DNA of 64,000 nt from Mycolicibacter heraklionensis (GCF_019645815.1 NZ_CP080997.1:1240001-1304000); one strand, 5' to 3'; shown: positions 53,263-64,000, counted from the stretch's first letter. Made by a program: numbers and translations. The notes: a model not told the origin generated them from the letters alone.

Positions 53263-55542
53263 TCACAGGCTGGCGCGAGCTTCCTTCGCAGCGGCGACCA
53301 GGTTGGCCAACGACGCGTTCACCTCGTCGGTCTTGCGGGTCTTCAGGCCGCAGTCCGGGTTGACCCAGAGCCGTTGTGCCGGAACAGCATCCAGCGCCTC
53401 GCGCAACGACGTAGCCATCTCGTCGGTGCTCGGCACCCGCGGCGAGTGGATGTCGTAGACACCCGGGCCCACCCCGTTGGAGAAACCGATCGCGTTGAGG
53501 TCGTCGAGCACCTCCATGTGCGAGCGTGCCGCCTCGATCGAGGTGACGTCGGCGTCCAGGTCTGCGATCGCACCGATCACCTCACCGAACTCCGAGTAGC
53601 ACAGGTGGGTGTGGATCTGCGTCGCATCGGAGACCCCCGAGGTGGACATCCGGAACGAGCCGACCGCCCAGTCCAGGTAGGCCGCCTTGTCGGCGTCGCG
53701 CACCGGCAGCAGCTCGCGCAGCGCGGGCTCGTCGACCTGGATCACCGCGATGCCGGCCTTCTCCAGGTCCACCGTCTCTTCGCGGATGGCCAGCGCCACC
53801 TGGTAGGCGGTGTCGGCCAGCGGCTGGTCGTCACGGACGAACGACCAGGCCAGGATGGTGACCGGACCGGTGAGCATGCCCTTGACCGGCTTGTCGGTCA
53901 GCGACTGGGCGTAGGTGGCCCAGTCGACCGTCATCGGGTGCGGCCGCGTGACGTCGCCGAACAGCACCGGCGGGCGCACGCAGCGGCTGCCGTAGGACTG
54001 CACCCAGCCGTTGCTGGTGGCGAAGAAGCCGTCCAGCTGCTCGGCGAAGTACTGCACCATGTCGTTGCGCTCCGGCTCGCCGTGCACCAGCACGTCCAGG
54101 CCCAGCTCCTCCTGCAGCTTGATGACGGCCGCGATCTCGGCCTTCATCCGGTTGGTGTACTCCGCGTCGTCGATCTCTCCGGCCACCAGCGCGGCACGGG
54201 CCTTGCGGATCTCCACGGTCTGCGGAAACGAGCCGATCGTGGTGGTCGGCAACGGCGGCAGGTGCAGCCGCTCGTCCTGCGCGGCGCGGCGCGCCTCGGC
54301 CGAACCGCGCTGGATCCCGGCCTCCTTGATCTTGGCGATCTGGGAGCGCAGCGCCGCGTTGTTCAGCCGCGGGTCGGACTTGCGGGAGGCGACCGCGGCG
54401 TTGGACGCGGCGATCTCGTCGACCACCGCTTCGCGGCCCTCACGCAGCGCGCGGGCCAAGGTGGCCACCTCCGTCACCTTCTCGGCGCCGAACGCCAGCC
54501 AGCTGCGCAGCGCGTCGTCCAGACCGGTCTCGGGCTCCAGCGAGTAGGGCACGTGCAACGTCGAGCACGACGTAGACACAGCTACGGCACCGGCTGGACC
54601 CAGCAGCGCCGCCAGCTTGGCCAGCGCGGCCTGCAGGTCGGTGCGCCAGATGTTGCGGCCGTCGACGACACCGGCGACCAGCGTCTTGGAGGCCAACTCC
54701 GGCACTGCGGCGATGGCGGTGTTGGGGCCGTAGACCAGGTCGACGCCGATCGCCTCGACCGGGGTGCGGGCCAGGGCCGGCAGCCCGGCGCCGGGGTCGC
54801 CGAAGTAGGTGGCCACGAAGATCGACGGCCGCTTGCTCAGCCCGCCGAGGCGGTTGTACACCTGCTCGGACAGCGCGGGGGCGTCGGCAGAGATGTCGGT
54901 CACCAGCACCGGCTCGTCGATCTGTACCCACTCGGCGCCGGCGTCGGCCAGCTTGCCCAGCAGCTCGGCGTAGACATCGGTCAGCTCGTCGAGGCGGGAG
55001 ATCGGCGCAGGCGCACCGTCGACGGCCTTGCTGAGCAGCAGGAACGTGACCGGTCCGATGATCACCGGACGGGCCACGTTTCCGCCGAAGCCCTGTCCCT
55101 GGGCCTCGGAGAGCTCGGAGAGCACCTTGGCGGGGTTCAGCGTGAACGTCGTGTCCGGGGCGATCTCGGGAACGATGTAGTGGTAGTTGGTGTCGAACCA
55201 CTTCGTCATCTCCAGCGGGGCGATCTCCTTGTTGCCCCGGGCCGCGGCGAAGTAACGGTCCAGCTCGTCGGCGACGCCGGCCACCCGGGCCGGGAGAGCA
55301 CCCAGCAGCACCGCGGTGTCGAGCATCTGGTCGTAGTAGGAGAACGTGTTCACCGGCACCGAGTCCAGCCCGGCGGCGGTCAGCTGAGCCCAGGTGTCGC
55401 GGCGCAGGCCGGCGGCCACCTTCTTCAGTTCGTCCTGGCCGATCCGGCCGGCCCAGTAGCTTTCGGTGGCGCGCTTGAGTTCACGTCGAGGCCCGATTCG
55501 CGGCGAGCCGAGAACGGTTGCGGTAAAAGGTTGAACGGTCAC
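53263..55542 (-). CDS. metE: Cobalamin-independent methionine synthase
   Basis: 759 residues from GTG 55542, with GAAGGA about seven bases upstream; the length equals M. tuberculosis MetE. N-terminal half [13 protein letters not shown]; catalytic half with zinc ligands His and Cys in [10 protein letters not shown], Glu in the following strand, and Cys in [21 protein letters not shown] binds homocysteine. Transfers a methyl group from methyl-THF-triglutamate to homocysteine without B12. Longer frames reach into the riboswitch leader and are not coding. Confidence 0.97.
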   Translation of the reverse strand: MTVQPFTATVLGSPRIGPRRELKRATESYWAGRIGQDELKKVAAGLRRDTWAQLTAAGLDSVPVNTFSYYDQMLDTAVLLGALPARVAGVADELDRYFAAARGNKEIAPLEMTKWFDTNYHYIVPEIAPDTTFTLNPAKVLSELSEAQGQGFGGNVARPVIIGPVTFLLLSKAVDGAPAPISRLDELTDVYAELLGKLADAGAEWVQIDEPVLVTDISADAPALSEQVYNRLGGLSKRPSIFVATYFGDPGAGLPALARTPVEAIGVDLVYGPNTAIAAVPELASKTLVAGVVDGRNIWRTDLQAALAKLAALLGPAGAVAVSTSCSTLHVPYSLEPETGLDDALRSWLAFGAEKVTEVATLARALREGREAVVDEIAASNAAVASRKSDPRLNNAALRSQIAKIKEAGIQRGSAEARRAAQDERLHLPPLPTTTIGSFPQTVEIRKARAALVAGEIDDAEYTNRMKAEIAAVIKLQEELGLDVLVHGEPERNDMVQYFAEQLDGFFATSNGWVQSYGSRCVRPPVLFGDVTRPHPMTVDWATYAQSLTDKPVKGMLTGPVTILAWSFVRDDQPLADTAYQVALAIREETVDLEKAGIAVIQVDEPALRELLPVRDADKAAYLDWAVGSFRMSTSGVSDATQIHTHLCYSEFGEVIGAIADLDADVTSIEAARSHMEVLDDLNAIGFSNGVGPGVYDIHSPRVPSTDEMATSLREALDAVPAQRLWVNPDCGLKTRKTDEVNASLANLVAAAKEARASL

Positions 55543-55666
55543 GATGTGGTCCTTCAATTGACGAGGGTGGGTCAACGCCAGCAGCCGCCCAGCTGATCCG
55601 GTCCCGTGCCTATATAAAGCACTATAACCCTCAAAACCAGACGCCCATTCCGCGAGGCGTTGATCC

Positions 55667-55687
55667 GCCGGGCGCGGCGCGCCCGGC
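55667..55687 (-). promoter_or_regulatory. Riboswitch expression-platform hairpin
   Basis: GCCGGGCGC, 3-base loop, GCGCCCGGC: a perfect 9-bp GC stem just downstream (minus strand) of the cobalamin aptamer and about 125 bases before the metE GTG. Lacks a U-run; probably controls transcription through Rho or forms part of the switch (inference). Confidence 0.5.
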
Positions 55688-55689
55688 AC

Positions 55690-55890
55690 AACGGGCAGGT
55701 ATTCGGACTCGCAGGCGCGCACCGAGGTGCTCCTAGTGGCCGTCGCTTCCCAGCCGGTGGGCGAACCCGTGACCAGTGCTTTGTGACGGCGGTCGTTCCT
55801 GCATACCGCTGCGGGACAGTCCCGGATTCTCACCGGGTTCCCTCTCGCGCTCCGCGGAAAACCGCGTTGCGCTCGATGCCGAAACCGCCT
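55690..55890 (-). ncRNA. Cobalamin (B12) riboswitch
   Basis: On the minus strand the conserved elements appear in order: GGTGAGAATCCGGGACTGTC, CCCGCAGCGG, GCCGTCACAAAGCACTGG, CTGGGAAGCGACGGCC, and the closing GCCTGCGAGTCCGAATACC. This is the B12-box core known upstream of metE in mycobacteria. It shuts off the B12-independent enzyme when B12 is available. Boundaries are approximate. Confidence 0.95.
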
Positions 55891-55923
55891 TGCGGCGACG
55901 ACGGCAAACCAGTTGCGTGATCG

Positions 55924-55929
55924 AGATTA
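55924..55929 (-). promoter_or_regulatory. Probable metE -10
   Basis: TAATCT on the minus strand, overlapping the last codons of the upstream NAD(P)-binding gene. It gives a leader of about 375 bases that includes the whole riboswitch. Confidence 0.4.
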
Positions 55930-56586
55930 CCCTGGCCGACCGGCCGCAAGTGCCTCCGGGATGGGCGTCCGGCCGTCGTTGAACTCGATGGTGCGCCCGA
56001 CCGTCGAGTCGTTGGACAGGCAGGCCGCGATCGCTAACGCGACGTTGCCGCGTGACACCTGTCCTTTGTTGGCGTCCGGGCCGACGGCGATCCGGCCGGT
56101 CGCAGGATCGTCGGTGAGTCGGCTCGGCCCCAGCACCGTCCAGTCCAGATCCGTGGCCCGCAGGTGGGCGTCGGCGGCGGCCTTGGCCTGCGCGTACGGG
56201 AAGAACGGATCCTCTTCGGGAACACCATGGTCGGGGCCGGCGCCGAAATAGGACACCATCACGAACCGCCGGACACCGGCTTTCGCGGCGGCGTCGATGC
56301 TGCGGATCGCCGCGTCGCGGTCCACGGCGTAGGTGCGTGCCGGGTTGCCACCGCCGGCGCCGGCGGAGAACACCACCGCGTCATGGTCGGCCACGAGCCG
56401 GGCCAGGCCGTCGGTGTCGAGCTGCTCGATGTCGGCCACCACCGGGACCGCGCCGGTGATCGCGACCTCTTCGGCGTGGTCGGGGTTGCGGAACACCGAA
56501 GTGACCTGGTCGCCGCTCCCGGCGAGGAGGCGGGCGAGCAGCAGGGCGACCTTGCCGTGGCCGCCGATGATCACGGTGCGTGCCAT
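55927..56586 (-). CDS. NAD(P)-binding atypical SDR
   Basis: 219 residues from ATG 56586; TACCGT (56599-56594) and seven bases upstream indicate a leaderless start. Rossmann motif TVIIGGHGKVALLLA (GGHGKV in place of GxxGxxG), VFSAGAGGGNPARTYAVDRDAAI, FVMVSYFGAG and YAQAKAAADAHLRATDLDWT. This NmrA/YwnB-like group contains redox sensors and flavin reductases; the substrate is unknown. Confidence 0.85.
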   Translation of the reverse strand: MARTVIIGGHGKVALLLARLLAGSGDQVTSVFRNPDHAEEVAITGAVPVVADIEQLDTDGLARLVADHDAVVFSAGAGGGNPARTYAVDRDAAIRSIDAAAKAGVRRFVMVSYFGAGPDHGVPEEDPFFPYAQAKAAADAHLRATDLDWTVLGPSRLTDDPATGRIAVGPDANKGQVSRGNVALAIAACLSNDSTVGRTIEFNDGRTPIPEALAAGRPG

Positions 56587-56692
56587 GGAATCGACGGTAC
56601 GCGGAAGCCCGGAGTGACCCCCGCTGACGCCGGCCGAGCGCGCCGGTCGACAATCGAGGCAACAAGACCCCAAACGAACTTAAGGAGCACCC

Positions 56693-57838
56693 ATGGCTGA
56701 AGCCGTCATCGTCGAAGCGGTGCGCGCGCCTGTCGGCAAGCGCAACGGCGGACTGTCCGGGGTACACCCGGCCGAGCTGTCCGCCCAGGTGCTCAACGGG
56801 CTGGTCAACCGGGCCGGCGTGGACCCGGCGCTGGTCGACGACGTGATCTGGGGTTGCGTCATGCAGGCCGGGGAGCAGGCCCTCGACATCGGTCGTACCG
56901 CCGTGCTGAGCGCGGGCTGGCCGGAGACGGTGCCCGCGGTGACCGTGGACCGCCAGTGCGGGTCCAGCCAGCAGTCGGTGCACTTCGCCGCCGCCGGCGT
57001 GATCGCCGGACACTACGACGTCGTGGTCGCCGGCGGCGTCGAGTCGATGTCGCGTACCCCGATGGGCTCCTCGCTGGCCAACGGCGGGCGCCCGTACGGG
57101 GAGTCCTTCAAGGCGCGCTACAGCCAGACCCCCAACCAGGGCATCGGCGCGGAGATGATGGCCACCAAGTGGGGCCTGAGCCGCACCGCGCTCGACGAGT
57201 TCGCGCTCGCCTCGCACGAAAAGGCCGGTGCCGCACAGGACTCCGGTGCCTTCAAGGACGAGATCGTCTCGATCACCGACTCCGAGGGCAATGTCGTCAG
57301 CGAGGACGAGGGCATCCGCCGCGGCACCACGCTGGAGAAGATGGCACAGCTCAAGCCCGCCTTCAAAGAGGACGGCGTGATCCACGCGGGTAACTCCAGC
57401 CAGATCTCCGACGGCTCGGCGGCGCTGCTGTTCATGTCGGCGGCCAAGGCACGCGAACTGGGTCTGACCCCGCTGGCGCGGGTGCACACCGCGACGCTGG
57501 CCGGTGCTGACCCGGTGATGATGCTGAGCGCGCCGATCCCGGCAACCCAGAAGGCGCTGCAGCGCTCCGGTCTGAGTGTCGACGACATCGGGGTGTTCGA
57601 GGTCAACGAGGCGTTCGCCCCGGTGCCCATGGCCTGGCTGGCCGACATCGGTGCCGACCCGAAGAAGCTCAACCCCAACGGCGGTGCGATCGCGCTGGGC
57701 CACCCGCTCGGCGGCTCCGGCGCCCGGATCATGACCACCATGCTCTACCACATGCGCGCCAACGGGATTCGCTACGGACTGCAGACCATGTGTGAAGGCG
57801 GCGGCCAGGCCAACGCGACCATCCTGGAGCTGCTGTGA
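56693..57838 (+). CDS. fadA: Acetyl-CoA acetyltransferase (thiolase)
   Basis: 381 residues; AAGGAG before ATG 56693. Nucleophilic Cys in TVDRQCGSSQQ (about 91), His in ALGHPLGGSGAR and second Cys in TMCEGGGQANA, all expected thiolase residues. GGVESMSRTPMGS is also present. Cleaves 3-ketoacyl-CoA in beta-oxidation or condenses acetyl-CoA. Ends in a tandem duplication that also contains the start of the next gene. Confidence 0.94.
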   Translation: MAEAVIVEAVRAPVGKRNGGLSGVHPAELSAQVLNGLVNRAGVDPALVDDVIWGCVMQAGEQALDIGRTAVLSAGWPETVPAVTVDRQCGSSQQSVHFAAAGVIAGHYDVVVAGGVESMSRTPMGSSLANGGRPYGESFKARYSQTPNQGIGAEMMATKWGLSRTALDEFALASHEKAGAAQDSGAFKDEIVSITDSEGNVVSEDEGIRRGTTLEKMAQLKPAFKEDGVIHAGNSSQISDGSAALLFMSAAKARELGLTPLARVHTATLAGADPVMMLSAPIPATQKALQRSGLSVDDIGVFEVNEAFAPVPMAWLADIGADPKKLNPNGGAIALGHPLGGSGARIMTTMLYHMRANGIRYGLQTMCEGGGQANATILELL

Positions 57839-57859
57839 GTGCTGGAGCTGCTGTGAGTG
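57824..57859 (+). repeat. 18-bp perfect tandem duplication
   Basis: CTGGAGCTGCTGTGAGTG occurs twice without a gap. The first copy holds the fadA end (LELL, stop) and a GTG; the second brings another in-frame GTG for the enoyl-CoA hydratase. Exact identity implies a recent event. Confidence 0.95.
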
Positions 57860-58641
57860 ACGCGGCCGTTCTGGTAGAACGGCGCGGAAACGTCCTGCTG
57901 ATCACGATCAACCGGCCCGAAGCCCGCAATGCGATCAACGGCGCCGTCAGCGCCGGCATCGGCGACGCCTTGGCGGCGGCTCAAGACGACGACGAGGTGC
58001 GCGCGGTCGTTCTCACCGGAGCCGGCGACAAATCGTTCAGTGCCGGAGCCGACCTCAAGGCGATCGCCAACCGGGAGAACATCTACCACCCCGAACACCC
58101 GGAGTGGGGTTTCGCCGGCTTCGTGCAGCACTTCATCGACAAACCCGTCATCGCGGCGGTCAACGGCACCGCGCTGGGAGGCGGCACCGAGATCGCGCTG
58201 GCCAGCGATCTGGTGATCGCCGAGCAGCGTGCCCAGTTCGGGCTGCCCGAGGTCAAGCGCGGCCTGATCGCCGGCGCCGGCGGGGTGTTCCGCATCATCG
58301 ATCAGCTGCCCCGCAAAGTTGCCCTGGAGCTGCTCTACACCGGGGAGCCCATCTCGGCGGCCGACGCGGCCCGCTGGGGACTGGTAAACCGCGTGGTCGA
58401 GGACGGCGGGGCGCTGGAGGCAGCCCTGGAGCTGGCCGAACGGATCACCGGCAACGCGCCGCTGTCCGTGCGGGCCAGCAAGCGGATCGCCTACGGCGTC
58501 GATGACGGGGCCATCCCCGGCGAAGTGGACGGTTGGGCCCGAACCGGCCGAGAGTTCTCCGCCCTGCTGCGGTCCGAGGACGCCAAGGAGGGACCCCGGG
58601 CGTTCGCCGAGAAGCGCGCACCAGTGTGGAAGGCGCGTTGA
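57853..58641 (+). CDS. Enoyl-CoA hydratase/isomerase
   Basis: 262 residues from GTG 57853; GTG 57835, created by the duplication, would add six residues and overlaps the fadA stop. Crotonase motifs: LLITINRPEARNAI, GAGDKSFSAGADLKAI, AVNGTALGGGTEIALASDLVIA, FGLPEVKRGLIAGAGGVFRI with a catalytic Glu candidate at LPEVK. Coupled with the thiolase in beta-oxidation. Confidence 0.93.
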   Translation: MSDAAVLVERRGNVLLITINRPEARNAINGAVSAGIGDALAAAQDDDEVRAVVLTGAGDKSFSAGADLKAIANRENIYHPEHPEWGFAGFVQHFIDKPVIAAVNGTALGGGTEIALASDLVIAEQRAQFGLPEVKRGLIAGAGGVFRIIDQLPRKVALELLYTGEPISAADAARWGLVNRVVEDGGALEAALELAERITGNAPLSVRASKRIAYGVDDGAIPGEVDGWARTGREFSALLRSEDAKEGPRAFAEKRAPVWKAR

Positions 58642-58646
58642 GCGGC

Positions 58647-59165
58647 GTGCCCGAGCCGCTTCTCATCTCCATCCGCGGGCGCGCCCCGCAGCTGCACCCG
58701 GAGGCCTGGGTGGCGCCCAACGCCAGCCTGATCGGCCAGGTCAGCCTGGCCGCCCGGGCCAGCGTCTGGTACTCGGCGACGCTACGTGCCGAGGTCGAGC
58801 CGATCGAGATCGGCATCGACACCAACATCCAGGACGGCGTGACCGTCCACGTCGACAAGGAGTTCCCCTGTCGAGTCGGGGCGCACGTCAGCGTCGGGCA
58901 CAACGCGGTGCTGCACGGCTGCACAATTGAGGACGACTGCCTGATCGGGATGGGAGCGATCGTCCTCAATGGCGCCGTGGTGGGGGAGGGGTCGCTGGTC
59001 GCGGCCGGTGCCGTCATCCCGCAGGGGATGGTGGTGCCGCCGCGGTCACTGGTGTCGGGGGTGCCGGGCCGGGTACGACGAGACCTGAGCGAGGCCGAGG
59101 TCCGCAACAATCGGTACAACGCCGCGGCGTACCGGCGACTGATCGAAGTCCATCGAGCGAACTAA
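58647..59165 (+). CDS. Gamma-carbonic anhydrase family protein
   Basis: 172 residues from GTG 58647 (TTG 58638 overlapping the previous stop is the alternative). Left-handed beta-helix hexapeptide repeats with metal-binding His in NIQDGVTVHVD and VGHNAVLHGCTI, and typical LHPEAWVAPNASLIGQV at the start. Binds zinc or iron and may hydrate CO2; many members are only acyltransferase-like scaffolds. Same operon as the preceding two genes. Confidence 0.93.
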   Translation: MPEPLLISIRGRAPQLHPEAWVAPNASLIGQVSLAARASVWYSATLRAEVEPIEIGIDTNIQDGVTVHVDKEFPCRVGAHVSVGHNAVLHGCTIEDDCLIGMGAIVLNGAVVGEGSLVAAGAVIPQGMVVPPRSLVSGVPGRVRRDLSEAEVRNNRYNAAAYRRLIEVHRAN

Positions 59166-59245
59166 CGCATTCGGGCCACCGGCCGCCGTTTCGCCGCTAC
59201 GTTTTAGGGACGTTGCTCAACCCGCCGCTGAGGGGACGTCCTCCT

Positions 59246-59965
59246 ATGACCCAGATCAGTCCATCCCGCCCCGGCCTGCTGCGCGAGATCACCGACATCA
59301 TGACCAGGGTCGCCCTGCCCTATCACGAACCGCGGGCAGTGGTGCAGCGGCGTCGCGTCGTCGTCGGAGTGGTGGTGCTGATCGGTGCCGCGGTGCTGGT
59401 CGCCATGCACAGCAAGCTTCCAGGCGACCCGGCGTTCTACTGGCTGTCGCTGGTCTTGGCCGCGGTCTGGACCGTGGGGGCCGTGGTGGCCGGACCGCTG
59501 CACCTGGGGGTGTTGCGGTTCCGCGGGCGCAACGAGCGGCCGGTGTTCACCGGCACCGGCGTCGGCCTGGTACTCGGCGGGGTGTTCCTGCTGGGCGGGC
59601 TTGCGGTGCAAGACATTCCGCCGCTGGCCGATCAGGTGGTCGCGATCCTGGCCTACACCACCGAGGTCTCGTGGCGGCTGGTGGTGCTGATCGCCCTGGT
59701 CAACGCGATCGCCGAGGAGCTGTTCTTCCGCGGCGCGCTGTTCAGCGCGTTCGGTCGCCGCTCCCCGCTGGTGTTTTCGACCCTGCTCTACGTTGCGGCG
59801 ATGATGGCCGCAGGCAACCTCATGGTGGGATTGGCTGCGCTGGTGCTCGGCACCGTCTGCGCCATCGAGCGTCGAGCCACCGGTGGGATACTGGCGCCCG
59901 TGCTGACCCACCTGGTGTGGGGGCTGATGATGGTGCTGGCGCTGCCCCCGATTTTCGGGATGTAG
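59246..59965 (+). CDS. CPBP-family intramembrane metalloprotease
   Basis: 239 residues from ATG 59246, with GAGGGGACGTC upstream. Six to eight membrane helices. The Abi/CAAX motifs are present: NAIAEELFFRGALFSAF (EExxxR) and the His of APVLTHLVWG. Likely orthologue of Rv1140. Members process prenylated or toxin-like peptides in the membrane; the substrate is unknown. 59966-60043 is a short convergent gap. Confidence 0.88.
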   Translation: MTQISPSRPGLLREITDIMTRVALPYHEPRAVVQRRRVVVGVVVLIGAAVLVAMHSKLPGDPAFYWLSLVLAAVWTVGAVVAGPLHLGVLRFRGRNERPVFTGTGVGLVLGGVFLLGGLAVQDIPPLADQVVAILAYTTEVSWRLVVLIALVNAIAEELFFRGALFSAFGRRSPLVFSTLLYVAAMMAAGNLMVGLAALVLGTVCAIERRATGGILAPVLTHLVWGLMMVLALPPIFGM

Positions 59966-60043
59966 CCCCCAAATTCCGCGCGAGTGTGCGTGTTTGCCCC
60001 GCGACACGCCGTCGCGCGTGGCATTCTGCGCACGCTCGCCAAA

Positions 60044-60853
60044 TCAGAAGTCGGTGAAATTGGCCGAACGACGCTCCTGAAAAGCGCGGGCTCCCTCGCG
60101 GAAGTCGTGGGAGTTCAACAGGATTGACTGCCCGACGTACTCACGGTCCAGGGCCGCGTTCAGCTCGGTCAAGGTCGCGGCGTTGATGGCCTGCTTGGTC
60201 TTGGCCAACGCCTTGGCCGGGCCGGCCAGCAAGGTGGCCAGCAGCTTGTCCACCTCGGCGTCGAACTCCTGCGCCGGGTACACCGCGCTGATCAGCCCCC
60301 ACTCCAGTGCTTCGGCAGCCGACAGTCGTTCGGCCAGCAGCGCCAGCCGCATGGCGCGGGTGCGGCCGACGGCCGCGGCGACCAGCGCTGAGGCGCCACC
60401 GTCGGGCATCAGCCCAATCTTGGTGAACGCCAACAAGAAAAATGCCTTGTCCGAGGCCACGACCAGGTCGCAGGCCAGGGCCAGGGATACCCCGACGCCG
60501 GCGGCCGGACCCTGCACCACGGCCACCACCGGCCGCGGCAGCGCGACGATCGCCCGGATCGCGCGGTTGGCCTCGACGATGATCTCGGTCGGCAGCTCGT
60601 CGGCTGCGTCCTCGGCGCCGATCCCGGCTCCGGAGCTGAACCCGCGCCCGGCGCCGCCGAGCCGCACCGCGCGCACCCGCGGGTCGCGGGCGGCGGCTTC
60701 CATCGCGTCGGCGATACCGGCCAGCACCGGCGTGGTCACCGAGTTGAGGCTGTCCGGGCGGTCGATGGTCACCGAGAGGACCCCGTCGGCCAGGGTGACG
60801 GACACACCCGCCGTCGGGGCGAGGGTGTCGATGCCGGAGTCGATTGCAGTCAT
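60044..60853 (-). CDS. Enoyl-CoA hydratase/isomerase
   Basis: 269 residues from ATG 60853; TAAGGT (60866-60861) plus seven bases supports a leaderless start. The frame runs on to 62713 only as antisense of mcr and the [57 protein letters not shown], and [17 protein letters not shown], where the usual second Glu is Asp (PDGG). Orthologue of the EchA10/11 pair region (Rv1141c-Rv1142c). Confidence 0.92.
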   Translation of the reverse strand: MTAIDSGIDTLAPTAGVSVTLADGVLSVTIDRPDSLNSVTTPVLAGIADAMEAAARDPRVRAVRLGGAGRGFSSGAGIGAEDAADELPTEIIVEANRAIRAIVALPRPVVAVVQGPAAGVGVSLALACDLVVASDKAFFLLAFTKIGLMPDGGASALVAAAVGRTRAMRLALLAERLSAAEALEWGLISAVYPAQEFDAEVDKLLATLLAGPAKALAKTKQAINAATLTELNAALDREYVGQSILLNSHDFREGARAFQERRSANFTDF

Positions 60854-60904
60854 GGGTGTCACCTTAGGATGCAGATCACACAGGCACACGACGAGGAGGC
60901 AGAT

Positions 60905-61990
60905 ATGGCGGGACCACTGGCGGGGCTGCGGGTCATCGAGCTGGCCGGGATCGGACCGGGACCGCACGCGGCGATGATCCTCGGCGACCTGGGCGCTGAC
61001 GTGGTCCGCGTGGAGCGGCCGCAGAAATTCGGTGGCGGGGCCAGCAAGGACACCATGCTGCGCAACCGGCGCTCGGTGACCGCCGACCTGAAGTCGCCGG
61101 AAGGCCGCGACCTGGTGCTGCAGCTGGTGGCCAAGGCCGACGTGCTGATCGAGGGCTTCCGGCCCGGCGTCACCGAGCGGCTCGGCCTCGGCCCCGAGGA
61201 CTGCGCCAAGGTCAATGAGCGGCTGATCTATGGCCGCATGACCGGCTGGGGGCAGACCGGCCCGCGTGCTCAGCAGGCTGGCCACGACATCAACTACATC
61301 TCGCTGAACGGGCTGTTGCACTCCGTCGGCCGCAAGGGCGAACGTCCCGTGCCGCCGCTGAACCTGACCGGCGACTTCGGCGGCGGGTCGATGTTCCTGC
61401 TGGTCGGCATCCTGGCCGCGCTGTGGGAGCTGCAGCGTTCCGGCAAGGGTCAGGTGATCGACGCGGCGATGGTCGACGGGGCCAGTGTGCTCTCGGCGAT
61501 GATGTGGAGCTTCCGCTCGCAGGGGCTGTGGAGTGACGAGCGTGGCGTCAACATGCTCGACACCGGTGCGCCCTACTACGACACCTACGAGTGCGCCGAT
61601 GGGAAGTATGTGTCGGTCGGCTCGATCGAGCCGCAGTTCTACGCGGAACTGCTGGCCAAGCTGGAGCTGGACCCCGCCGAGTTGCCGGCGCAGAACGACG
61701 TCAGCGGCTGGCCCGTGCTGCGGGAGAAGCTGACCGCGGCGTTCGCCGCCCACGACCGTGACCACTGGGCTCAGGTGTTCGCCACCTCCGATGCCTGCGT
61801 GGCGCCGGTGTTGGCCTTCAACGAGGTGCAGGCCGACTCGCACATCACCGAACGCGACACCTTCTATGACGTCGACGGTTATCTGCAGCCGATGCCGGCG
61901 CCGCGGTTCTCCCGCAGCGTTCCCGACGTCCCGACGCCGCCGGCCGTTCTGGGAGCCGACAACGAGACCATCCTGAACGACTGGGTATAG
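60905..61990 (+). CDS. mcr: Alpha-methylacyl-CoA racemase
   Basis: 361 residues from ATG 60905; GAGGAGG seven bases upstream. Class III CoA-transferase fold: [67 protein letters not shown] (catalytic His about 126) and GDFGGGS with Asp about 156 and Glu in TYECADGK, as in MCR Rv1143. Epimerises 2-methylacyl-CoA, needed for oxidising branched and sterol side chains. Confidence 0.95.
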   Translation: MAGPLAGLRVIELAGIGPGPHAAMILGDLGADVVRVERPQKFGGGASKDTMLRNRRSVTADLKSPEGRDLVLQLVAKADVLIEGFRPGVTERLGLGPEDCAKVNERLIYGRMTGWGQTGPRAQQAGHDINYISLNGLLHSVGRKGERPVPPLNLTGDFGGGSMFLLVGILAALWELQRSGKGQVIDAAMVDGASVLSAMMWSFRSQGLWSDERGVNMLDTGAPYYDTYECADGKYVSVGSIEPQFYAELLAKLELDPAELPAQNDVSGWPVLREKLTAAFAAHDRDHWAQVFATSDACVAPVLAFNEVQADSHITERDTFYDVDGYLQPMPAPRFSRSVPDVPTPPAVLGADNETILNDWV

Positions 61991-61996
61991 TCCCGA

Positions 61997-62012
61997 CCAA
62001 CCAGACGGTTGG
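61997..62012. promoter_or_regulatory. Candidate TetR-type operator
   Basis: CCAACC AGAC GGTTGG, perfect 6-base arms in the 42-base gap between mcr and the SDR, 21 bases before the SDR start. Resembles operators of TetR regulators of lipid genes; no regulator is adjacent. Confidence 0.45.
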
Positions 62013-62032
62013 GACTGAGAGGGGCCAAGGGA

Positions 62033-63792
<1,760 letters not shown>

Positions 63793-63815
63793 TCGGCCGC
63801 CTGAGTTTGCGTCAA

Positions 63816-63844
63816 GGGCTGCGATCCGATTCGGGTCGCAGCCC
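63816..63844. terminator. Bidirectional terminator hairpin
   Basis: GGGCTGCGATCC, 5-base loop, GGGTCGCAGCCC: a 12-bp stem with one G-T pair, then TTTGCG. Lies between the convergent nitronate monooxygenase and fumarylacetoacetase-like genes. Confidence 0.75.
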
Positions 63845-63850
63845 TTTGCG

Positions 63851-64000
63851 TTATCCGGTGGATGCGGCATATCGCACGGTGTTGCGTTGGGTGCCCAAGT
63901 CGATCGCACCGTCGTCGGTCGCCACGCCGGCTTCGACGATGTCGCCGTCGTGCAGATAGCGGGGATTGCCGGCCTGCCGCTTGAAGAAGACCTTCCACTT
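63851..64000 (-). CDS. Fumarylacetoacetate hydrolase-family protein, C-terminal part
   Basis: Only the last 49 codons are in the window; the gene continues beyond 64000. The translation reads KWKVFFKRQAGNPRYLHDGD, then IVEAGVATDDGAIDLGTQRN and a short tail to a TAA at 63851. The LHDGDIVEAG and LGTQRN words match the end of FAH-family hydrolases, which cleave or decarboxylate acyl-pyruvate-like metabolites. Catalytic residues are outside the window. Confidence 0.7.
   Translation of the reverse strand, partial: KWKVFFKRQAGNPRYLHDGDIVEAGVATDDGAIDLGTQRNTVRYAASTG

Noticed and set aside
53107..55596. 829-codon plus-strand open frame opposite metE
   Set aside because: Pure antisense shadow of metE, Gly/Arg/His/Val-rich with no domain; high GC produces such frames.

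Overview
The window is a high-GC actinobacterial chromosome segment, almost certainly from a non-tuberculous mycobacterium. The evidence is a PE-PPE-domain secreted hydrolase, a mycobacterial-type methylenetetrahydrofolate reductase, a B12-riboswitch metE, many apparently leaderless promoters (TANNNT, 6-7 bases, start codon), and gene order that from memory follows M. tuberculosis Rv1106c to Rv1144 (hsd, xseB, xseA, Rv1109c, ispH, Rv1111c, ychF, then Rv1117-Rv1125, prpR, prpD, prpC, Rv1132, metE, mcr). The species cannot be fixed from sequence alone.

Layout. 1-8900 is accessory or lineage-specific: two small hypotheticals; a BAHD-type acyltransferase next to a CYP138-like P450; divergently, a 61-residue His-rich peptide overlapping an ABC ATPase (broken by a one-base frameshift) and an 861-residue FtsX-type permease; then a secreted PE-PPE-domain esterase. 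A 13-base identical element with a palindromic extension lies upstream of both the transporter operon and the esterase. 8862-18779 is conserved core: a cyclase/AAA/TPR signalling protein, 3beta-hydroxysteroid dehydrogenase, exonuclease VII, a lipid-droplet-type protein, IspH and YchF.

18780-29190 interrupts the core. It starts at the 3' end of ychF with a decayed IS3 transposase, then DarTG, a 211-residue unknown paired with an XRE/ImmA-type protein, an alpha/beta hydrolase, RelBE, HigBA, Arr (rifampicin ADP-ribosyltransferase), a heptad-repeat protein and an IS110 transposase. A second copy of the last codons of ychF, differing only at synonymous positions, sits at 25711-25738 between RelE and HigB. 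This is the footprint expected of an element that inserted at the ychF 3' end.

29195-46320 returns to core: OsmC and monooxygenase-like proteins, a YiiX-type protein, adenylate cyclase, BpoB- and EphC-like hydrolases, a WS/DGAT-like acyltransferase, DoxX, and the propionate cluster prpR/prpD-prpB-prpC with an acyl-CoA dehydrogenase. A DUF3556 membrane protein follows, with a sequence matching the KstR cholesterol-repressor consensus over its -10, then a FadR-type regulator with a matching operator, and a sterol desaturase-like enzyme. 46385-64000 holds a MerR regulator, a large P-type ATPase, a methionine unit (B12 riboswitch, metE, a perfect 19-bp hairpin, MTHFR), thiolase and enoyl-CoA hydratases, gamma-carbonic anhydrase, a CPBP protease, alpha-methylacyl-CoA racemase, an SDR, a nitronate monooxygenase and the C-terminus of a fumarylacetoacetase-family protein.

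The core genes point to life on lipids and sterols: 3beta-HSD, beta-oxidation enzymes, racemase and the methylcitrate cycle for propionyl-CoA. No tRNA, rRNA, CRISPR array or integrase was seen.
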